The notes beneath the pieces are model-generated. The model worked only from the letters and a program-made list of their open reading frames with translations. It was not told the DNA's origin and did no database searches. Shown here piece after piece: positions 7,171 to 11,566 of a DNA stretch of 11,566 bases (positions are counted from its first letter, which is position 1; every line of letters starts with the position of its first letter). The position numbers and the translations under genes were made by a program. The stretch is from Geofilum sp964396555 (GTDB lineage: Bacteria > Bacteroidota > Bacteroidia > Bacteroidales > Marinilabiliaceae): assembly GCA_964396555.1 (NCBI GenBank), contig CAYNFX010000058.1, positions 1 through 11,566 on the forward strand, read 5' to 3'.

Positions 7171-8081
7171 TTTAGATAATCTTTGATCAGTGTCAAAAAA
7201 TAATCAATATGCTGAGCAGAAATATTCTGGTGACAGGGAAGGTAAAATGCATCCTCCCCATAAAAAACGCTACACTCAATACCATGCCCCTGCATAAAGG
7301 TTTTCAGGCCATCCAGATCATGTCCGGGAGCACAAAATATAAAGGCACCCGGAACTTCGCCACCAAACGGGATAAAGCGTGGCTCAAAGTCCGCATCACC
7401 GAAAGCATCAACATATTTCGCAAAAGCATCAAGTCGTGCTGCACTAAGGTGCCTGCGATACTTACTATAGAATTTAAAGCAGGACTTAAAATAGCTTACA
7501 GCTTCCGGCGACAGATCCTGCTGTACTATAGTATTGTTTTTTGCGAATAATAAGCCTCCGGCCTGCATTGGAAACATTTTTGCCATGCTGAAGATCGCAT
7601 AGTCTCCGGTAAGACCTGGAATCAACCCGTTACTTTCAGAGTACATTGAATAGGCAGCATCCTCGATAATAGGCAACTTGTACGAAGTAAGCTCCTTAAC
7701 CTGAGTGGCGATAAACCCAAATTCATGATTTACCAATATTGCAGCTGTTCTGGCGCTATGCTCGCGGCTCCAACGGCAGTACTTCTCTATGGTACGTGTC
7801 ACACAACCACTTATGTACTTATTTCCGCTAGTAGTTACTATCCAGACTTCATCATCAGGAGTAAGGACCAAATCTCTTAGCGCAAGGTCAAGTGCTGCCG
7901 TTGCGCTAGCAGTGATAGTTAGCTCCATTCCTTCAAATGAAGTTACAGGGTCAGTATCTTCCTTATAATTATGCCAGATATAATTATTCCGGAAAATATC
8001 GTCAGTTGTGAAAGGCGATATATTGACCGACCCAGCTCTGAACTTGTCAGGGTTCTTAATGTAACCTTCCAGAAATTCCAC
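7167..8081 (-). CDS. Short, divergent DegT/DnrJ-type PLP protein
   Basis: Looks like a reduced sugar aminotransferase of the DegT/DnrJ/EryC1 fold: 304 residues instead of about 370-400. The core motif order is kept: ITASATAALDLALRDL (56-71, in place of the SGT-ALxLAL segment), DDEVWIVTT (76-84), VNHEFGF (117-123), PIIEDAAYSMYS (137-148) with the PLP-contacting Asp141, and GDYAIFSMAKMFPMQAGGLLFA (159-180), in which Lys168 sits where the Schiff-base Lys is expected. The Gln normally three residues after the Asp is Tyr144, and the usual GxNxRM substrate segment is not recognisable; the middle of the protein is shortened. The start is GTG at 8081-8079, because a stop lies only three codons upstream and the first ATG (residue 52) would remove the PLP-site helix. 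It overlaps the upstream cupin gene by 26 bp. It may be a second aminotransferase, another PLP sugar enzyme, or a non-catalytic partner. Confidence 0.75.
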   Translation of the reverse strand: MEFLEGYIKNPDKFRAGSVNISPFTTDDIFRNNYIWHNYKEDTDPVTSFEGMELTITASATAALDLALRDLVLTPDDEVWIVTTSGNKYISGCVTRTIEKYCRWSREHSARTAAILVNHEFGFIATQVKELTSYKLPIIEDAAYSMYSESNGLIPGLTGDYAIFSMAKMFPMQAGGLLFAKNNTIVQQDLSPEAVSYFKSCFKFYSKYRRHLSAARLDAFAKYVDAFGDADFEPRFIPFGGEVPGAFIFCAPGHDLDGLKTFMQGHGIECSVFYGEDAFYLPCHQNISAQHIDYFLTLIKDYLK

Positions 8082-8517
8082 GGAATTCTAAATAATCTTC
8101 GTATTTGCGTATGTAATCAGACTCGTTATAGCTATGAGAGGTCAGCACCAGGCATATCGAACCTGATGAAAAGTTCTGCTCCCTAGCCCATATCCCGGGA
8201 GGGATATGAAGGCCCATAAAGGGCTGGTTCAAAAACAGAGTCTTGCAGTTCCTGCCGTCTTCCACCATAACCTCAAAACTACCACCGGCAGCAATAAGGA
8301 ACTGGTGACATTCCCTGTGAGAATGAGCACCACGATTTTCTCCGGCAGGAATATCATAAAGGTAAAACACTCTTTTGATATCAAAGGGAATTTCAACAGA
8401 GTTTTGCACGGCAGTGATGTGTCCCGACACTGCGCCGATGCGAGGCAACTGGTATATATGACAGTCAAATACTGTTACCTGCCTGGGGTCCTTATCCCAT
8501 TTTACAGAATTGCTCAT
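8056..8517 (-). CDS. FdtA/QdtA-type dTDP-4-oxo-6-deoxyglucose 3,4-ketoisomerase (WxcM-like cupin), second of a tandem pair
   Basis: Predicted to move the keto group of dTDP-4-keto-6-deoxyglucose from C4 to C3, the step before 3-amination; small cytoplasmic RmlC-like cupin. It has 153 residues. After a leader come FDIKRVFYLYDIPAGENRG (45-63), then AHSHRECHQFLIAAGGSFEV (64-83), in which His65 and His67 match the conserved HxH pair of FdtA/QdtA active sites. MGLHIPPGIWAREQNF (101-116) and LVLTSHSYNESDYIRKYEDY (123-142) complete the cupin and the typical C-terminus. It is about 15-20 residues longer at the N-terminus than FdtA (about 140 residues). The ATG lies 26 bp inside the end of the upstream paralogue, with a weak AAGGG just before it. 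The FdtB-like aminotransferase downstream supports the pathway. FdtA (galacto, Fuc3N) and QdtA (gluco, Qui3N) outcomes cannot be separated by eye. Confidence 0.87.
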   Translation of the reverse strand: MSNSVKWDKDPRQVTVFDCHIYQLPRIGAVSGHITAVQNSVEIPFDIKRVFYLYDIPAGENRGAHSHRECHQFLIAAGGSFEVMVEDGRNCKTLFLNQPFMGLHIPPGIWAREQNFSSGSICLVLTSHSYNESDYIRKYEDYLEFRGISGRLH

Positions 8518-8884
8518 AATCCCTTATATAATCTAATTCGGAAAAATCTGAAGAACTAACATGCAATGAAAGAGCATTGGTACTGAAATTTTCCATATGC
8601 CTCCAGGTAAGTGGTGGCAGGTAAAGCCCTTTGTAAGAACGGTTGAGGTGATAACGCCGCTCACTGCCATCCTTACCTTTGACGACGACGTCAAAGCTGC
8701 CTGACAGCGCCACTACAACTTCCTGCTGAGTGACAAAGGCATGGCCTCCACGAGTCTCACCGCCAGGTACATCATAGGTCCAGAAAATCCTTTTTATCTC
8801 AAAGGGAAAATGTCTGTTGTTTTCCAGGAAGGTCAGATTGCCTCTGGCATCGAGGATCTTGGGTAGTTCAATCAGCTGTTCCAT
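8492..8884 (-). CDS. FdtA/QdtA-type ketoisomerase-like cupin, first of a tandem pair, variant HxF active site
   Basis: A 130-residue WxcM/FdtA-family cupin. It aligns throughout with its downstream neighbour: PFEIKRIFWTYDVPGGETRG (27-46), GHAFVTQQEVVVALSGSFDV (47-66), YKGLYLPPLTWRHMENF (84-100), and LSLHVSSSDFSELDYIRDYE (105-124). The start of the cupin reads KILDARGNLTFLEN (9-22), the standard FdtA opening. The conserved HxH active-site pair appears as His48-Ala-Phe50, so the second His is replaced by Phe. That raises the possibility of altered chemistry, or a role as partner of the HxH paralogue in a mixed dimer, since family members dimerise. The ATG is 2 bp after the stop of the ABC exporter gene and the 3' end overlaps the paralogue by 26 bp, so the three are co-transcribed. 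Ketoisomerase activity is uncertain for this copy. Confidence 0.82.
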   Translation of the reverse strand: MEQLIELPKILDARGNLTFLENNRHFPFEIKRIFWTYDVPGGETRGGHAFVTQQEVVVALSGSFDVVVKGKDGSERRYHLNRSYKGLYLPPLTWRHMENFSTNALSLHVSSSDFSELDYIRDYEQFCKMG

Positions 8885-8886
8885 AG

Positions 8887-10686
8887 TTAAAACTCTTGAA
8901 GTTCGACCATCTTGCGGAAGCGCGGGGACTTTTCAGCAAGTTCCTCAAAGGTTCCTGAAGCCCCAATAACGCCGTTCTCCAGCAGATAAATCACGTCAGC
9001 GTTGCGCACCGTCGACAGACGGTGAGCTATTATCACAATCGTATATTGCCCCTGCAGAGCGTTGATATTTGATTGTATAATACGCTCGTTTTCAGAATCT
9101 AGCGCCGATGTCGCTTCATCCATAATTAAAAGCGAGCAGTCACGGTATAGTTCCCTTGCTATTGATATACGTTGCTTCTGACCACCAGAAATCAACACCC
9201 CGTTGTCGCCAAGCAGCGAGTCTTCCTTTAAAGGCATCTGCTTAATTGTACTAGTAAGAGCGGTCTTTTCTATTACATCCCAGAAACGGGAAATATTGTC
9301 AGCATTCTTTTCTGCACCGAAAGTGACATTATTGAACACCGTATCATTAAATACAACAGGCTCTTGCGTAATATATCCTATCATCTGCCTAAAAGAATGT
9401 ACTCTTTCAGCAGTAAGTTCCAGTCCGTCAACCAATATCCTTCCGCTGACCGGCCTCATCAGGCCGGACAGCATATTGACAAGGGTAGTCTTGCCTGATC
9501 CACTTTCGCCTACAAAGGCAACTGTTTTATTTTTCTCAATTACGAGAGATACATTGTTAAGAACGTTGCGTGACGGATCGCTTTCGTAAGAAAAGACGAC
9601 ATGCTTAAGCTCAATACACTTGCTGAAAGCAGGCAAGGGATCACGAATACGACTTTCGGACTTCAGCTCAAACTCCTCATAAAGCTCGTTGACGGTTTTG
9701 ATACCTCCAGAATTTGTAAGGAAGGCCTGCCATGAATTTTGGAGTGATAGCAAACTTGTAAGTGACCTGTAAAAGAAGACAAGTATAAGTGCAATGCTAA
9801 ACATTGACACCTCAAATACTACCACCTGAACGAAGATCACAATAGATAACATGGCGATAGTAACCGGTTCACGTAGAGCACCGGAAATAGCGTTCAGTTT
9901 ACCCATCCTCATAGTAAGGTTTTCTACTTCATGGACGAGTCCGACGAGTTTTACCCTGTAACGTGAGATAAGATCGGTTGCCTTAAGATATTTGAAATTC
10001 CACACTGATTCCAGCACCTTGCCCTGAAGACCGTTTCCTATATATGACTGCCTCAATGAAGAAATCTCTACCTTTTTGTTAATATACTTGTATATAAATC
10101 CACTCAGCCCTCCTGCAATAGTTATTAGCAAAGCAAACCTAAAGTCTGCCAGGAAGGCAAGGAAAAGATAACCTACAAGAGTAATGGCAGCCTGCAATGT
10201 GCTCATATAGGATAAAAGTGCACTTCCAGATTTCCCAATTTCGCCCGTAATAACATTTTGTACCCTTCCCAGGTCCATACCCACAAACGCTGGATAAGAC
10301 AGATTGCACAGTCCATTAACTAACTGCATTCTTATCTGCTTCATAAAACGCACTCTGGTCTTGACAGAAACAAAGGCGTTTACAAAAAACACACAGCCTT
10401 TAAAAGAAAAGAGCAGTATCATGAAGATCAGGATACTGCCTACGGTAATATTAAGACCAAAAAAACTAAATGAGTCAATTACAAATTGTAGCTTACCGAG
10501 ATCAACAGACGCAGGGTCGCTTGCCTCTGCCACCTGAAAAAGTGGGATAAACAGCGAAAGCCCCAGACCATCAATAAGTGCTACAGTTGCACTAAGAAAA
10601 AGCAGCAAGGGCATCCGCCACGACAAGCGCTGATAGTAAAAGCGAAAGTACTTTACCGGACTTGAGTTATTTAATAAATTGAACAT
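8887..10686 (-). CDS. ABC exporter (fused TM and ATPase domains), probable lipid-linked glycan flippase
   Basis: A half-transporter of 599 residues, expected to dimerise in the inner membrane and use ATP to flip or export a lipid-linked substrate. The N-terminal membrane domain has hydrophobic segments near 26-52, 83-106, 158-180, 183-200, 272-292 and 294-308, six as in type IV exporters. The C-terminal ATPase shows Walker A GESGSGKTT (393-401), Q-loop Gln441 in YITQEP, signature ISGGQKQR (499-506, with Ile for the usual Leu), Walker B LLIMDE (519-524) with catalytic Glu524, D-loop SALD (527-530) and the switch His555 in IAHRLSTV. MsbA- and PglK-like proteins share this layout; the glycan context and lack of a Wzx here favour a PglK-type flippase, but this is inference. 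The ATG at 10686 follows the only large gap; there is no clear Shine-Dalgarno. Confidence 0.9.
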   Translation of the reverse strand: MFNLLNNSSPVKYFRFYYQRLSWRMPLLLFLSATVALIDGLGLSLFIPLFQVAEASDPASVDLGKLQFVIDSFSFFGLNITVGSILIFMILLFSFKGCVFFVNAFVSVKTRVRFMKQIRMQLVNGLCNLSYPAFVGMDLGRVQNVITGEIGKSGSALLSYMSTLQAAITLVGYLFLAFLADFRFALLITIAGGLSGFIYKYINKKVEISSLRQSYIGNGLQGKVLESVWNFKYLKATDLISRYRVKLVGLVHEVENLTMRMGKLNAISGALREPVTIAMLSIVIFVQVVVFEVSMFSIALILVFFYRSLTSLLSLQNSWQAFLTNSGGIKTVNELYEEFELKSESRIRDPLPAFSKCIELKHVVFSYESDPSRNVLNNVSLVIEKNKTVAFVGESGSGKTTLVNMLSGLMRPVSGRILVDGLELTAERVHSFRQMIGYITQEPVVFNDTVFNNVTFGAEKNADNISRFWDVIEKTALTSTIKQMPLKEDSLLGDNGVLISGGQKQRISIARELYRDCSLLIMDEATSALDSENERIIQSNINALQGQYTIVIIAHRLSTVRNADVIYLLENGVIGASGTFEELAEKSPRFRKMVELQEF

Positions 10687-10774
10687 TAGCGTATTGAACT
10701 TATTGAATTTGCAGGTTCCGGCACGGCTTCGCCACCCTCAGTCACATATAGCTGAGCACCTACTTATTATTTAG

Positions 10775-10786
10775 ACTTTATAAAGT
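10775..10786. repeat. Perfect 12-bp palindrome ACTTTATAAAGT
   Basis: Self-complementary 12-mer in the only intergenic gap, about 90 bp before the ABC exporter ATG and about 30 bp downstream of the candidate promoter. It could be an operator half-site pair or only an AT-rich coincidence. Confidence 0.5.
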
Positions 10787-10795
10787 TAGCATTCA

Positions 10796-10878
10796 TCAGA
10801 CTATCTTTGAAGTTTTTATGATAAACCACGGCAATTTTATGTCAAAGATTTCAAATTGCTCGACGAATGGTAGTCTGA
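10796..10878. repeat. Short imperfect inverted repeat around the promoter candidate
   Basis: The + strand arms are TCAGACTATC (10796-10805) and GGTAGTCTGA (10869-10878), complementary at 9 of 10 positions with 63 bp between. A second pair of complementary hexamers, TTTGAA (10807-10812) and TTCAAA (10850-10855), lies inside. The arms flank the promoter-like hexamers at 10818-10845. Confidence 0.5.
10818..10845 (-). promoter_or_regulatory. Sigma70-like promoter candidate for the operon
   Basis: On the minus strand TTGACA (10845-10840) is followed after 16 bp by TATCAT (10823-10818), six of six and five of six matches to the sigma70 consensus. It points at the ABC exporter gene, whose ATG would be about 125 nt from the expected start site. 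If the host is Bacteroidota, the primary sigma prefers a TAnnTTTG -7 box, which is not seen here, so the assignment is tentative. Confidence 0.35.
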
Positions 10879-10926
10879 CAGCTCGAATCAGCGAAAAACA
10901 GAGGATTTCAAACGTTACAGGCAATA

Positions 10927-11566
10927 TCAAAGGTCAGCCTCAAATCCAGTTAATGCCTTATAGGTAACTGCAATAACCTTTTTTAGCCTTTTGTTCTTCG
11001 CCACTACTTTTCCTGCATCCATAAGAGGGTTGAGCATCACCCTCGGAAAGGTTAGAAAGCGGGTATAAGCACCGTGAACCGTATATCGCATGCAGCCTAA
11101 AGATTCTTTGTAAGCAACAAGACCATCCTCCCTAAATTTGCTCCCTGCTATATTGTAATACTTATACCCTTCCTTGTGAAGCTTGGTGATAAGTTCATGT
11201 TGAAGGAAATGTGCAAGGCTGTACTTGTAGGCAAACTCATCACCTGCTATCATCAGCCCGAACATTCGTTTGTTTCTCTCAATCGCCAGACGCACGCAAT
11301 GAATCTCCCCATCAACTTCAACATGAAATAACCTTATATAGCCGCTATAAAAAAGCTTGTCTACACCTTCCTTTGTCATTCCAATGTATGGATACATTCT
11401 GTAATGACCTTTATGCTTCTCGTTTCGGCACTCATGAGTTGCCTTGAGCAATTCATGAAGTTTGTGCAGAATACGCTCAGAGGTCTCTTCAACAAATACA
11501 GGATTAACCCTCAAGGCTTTACGAACATTGTACCTTAATGATTTACTAAATGTTGCAACCTCCTCA
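10927..11566 (-). CDS. FemAB/GNAT-like acyltransferase, 5' end cut by the window edge
   Basis: The C-terminal 212 residues of a protein whose frame is open to the right edge. The first visible residues read FSKSLRYNVRKAL (frame at 11550-11512), which matches the S-x-S-x-R-x-N-x-(R/K)-K-A segment of FemAB-like proteins and lies upstream of any internal TTG, so no start is inside the window. Farther on come a GNAT-like sheet, LFHVEVDGEIHCVRLAIERN, then FGLMIAGDEFAYKYSLAHFL, and KEGYKYYNIAGSKFREDGLVAYKESLG, the typical last part of the fold. A full-length member would have roughly 300-350 residues. It is probably an N-acyltransferase or peptidyl-type transferase acting on glycan or cell-envelope amines, like the 314-residue protein at 6153. 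It ends 240 bp before the ABC exporter, so it may belong to a separate transcription unit of the same locus. Function is inferred from motif resemblance only. Confidence 0.7.
   Translation of the reverse strand, partial: EEVATFSKSLRYNVRKALRVNPVFVEETSERILHKLHELLKATHECRNEKHKGHYRMYPYIGMTKEGVDKLFYSGYIRLFHVEVDGEIHCVRLAIERNKRMFGLMIAGDEFAYKYSLAHFLQHELITKLHKEGYKYYNIAGSKFREDGLVAYKESLGCMRYTVHGAYTRFLTFPRVMLNPLMDAGKVVAKNKRLKKVIAVTYKALTGFEADL

Larger units (their letters stand above)
10687..10926. other. 240-bp intergenic region, likely 5' region of the main operon
   Basis: No open frame of useful length and no tRNA-like fold were seen on either strand. Reading on the minus strand it holds, in order: a TTGACA-N16-TATCAT promoter candidate, the downstream arm of a 10-bp imperfect inverted repeat, the 12-bp palindrome ACTTTATAAAGT (10775-10786), a GC-rich patch (10716-10738), and a 7-bp direct repeat TTCAATA (10692-10698 and 10701-10707) just before the ABC exporter ATG. 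No stem followed by a T-run is seen after the upstream stop, so an intrinsic terminator is not supported. Confidence 0.7.

Noticed and set aside
393..9589. Many plus-strand open frames of 60-128 codons, e.g. 9203-9589, 8206-8559 and 7209-7550
   Set aside because: Each lies opposite a convincing minus-strand gene, has no recognisable motif and lacks a credible start context; they are antisense shadows.
10716..10738. GC-rich patch with GGCTTCGCC as a terminator hairpin
   Set aside because: The stem is only 3 bp and there is no T-run on either strand.
10757..10805. Tiny minus-strand ORF beginning ATGAATGCTAAC in the intergenic gap
   Set aside because: It has only nine codons before a stop and no ribosome binding site; it is not supportable as a leader peptide.
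10927..11514. A complete 195-codon gene starting at TTG 11514
   Set aside because: The frame stays open to the window edge and the upstream residues FSKSLRYNVRKA match FemAB-like proteins, so this is the end of a longer gene.
1..11566. tRNA, rRNA, CRISPR array, insertion sequence or transposase
   Set aside because: None was seen: no repeat-spacer pattern, no transposase motifs, and nearly all sequence is used by glycan genes.

Overview
The window is a slice of a surface-polysaccharide (O-antigen, capsule or protein-glycan) biosynthesis locus. Every supportable gene lies on the minus strand, so transcription runs from high to low coordinates. Very tight packing, weak or absent Shine-Dalgarno sequences at most starts, a moderate AT bias, and the mix of FdtA-like cupins, DegT-type aminotransferases and FemAB-like GNATs all suggest a Bacteroidota (perhaps Bacteroidales-like) genome. 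This assignment is inference; the window has no taxonomic marker.

Layout in transcription order. (1) 11566-10927: the C-terminal part of a FemAB/GNAT-like acyltransferase that runs off the right edge. (2) 10926-10687: a 240-base gap, the only sizeable non-coding stretch. It holds a sigma70-like promoter candidate inside a short imperfect inverted repeat, plus a 12-bp palindrome. (3) 10686-8887: an ABC exporter, plausibly the lipid-linked glycan flippase. (4) 8884-6196: a nucleotide-sugar module of two tandem FdtA/QdtA-type cupin isomerases, a short divergent DegT-fold protein, and two tandem left-handed beta-helix acyltransferases. (5) 6153-4112: a FemAB/GNAT-like protein and a canonical sugar 3-aminotransferase of FdtB/QdtB type. 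(6) 4112-1210: three GT-A glycosyltransferases, two typical GT2 and one divergent. (7) 1179-1: a nonulosonic acid synthase (NeuB family, lacking the SAF domain) and the N-terminal third of a CMP-nonulosonate cytidylyltransferase (NeuA family), cut by the left edge.

From 10686 down to 1 the genes overlap (1-26 bp) or are separated by at most 42 bp, so they are probably one operon. The proposed logic is as follows. dTDP-4-keto-6-deoxyglucose, made by RmlA/RmlB encoded elsewhere, is isomerised by FdtA-type cupins, transaminated by DegT enzymes and N-acylated by hexapeptide transferases to a 3-acylamino-3,6-dideoxyhexose. NeuB and NeuA supply a CMP-activated sialic/legionaminic-type sugar. The glycosyltransferases assemble the glycan on a lipid carrier and the ABC protein exports it. 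No initiating transferase, Wzy polymerase, Wzx or RmlAB is seen here.

The most notable feature is that the amino-sugar chemistry is doubled: two isomerase-like, two aminotransferase-like and two hexapeptide acyltransferase genes. One member of the isomerase pair and one of the aminotransferase pair departs from its family's usual active-site or length features.
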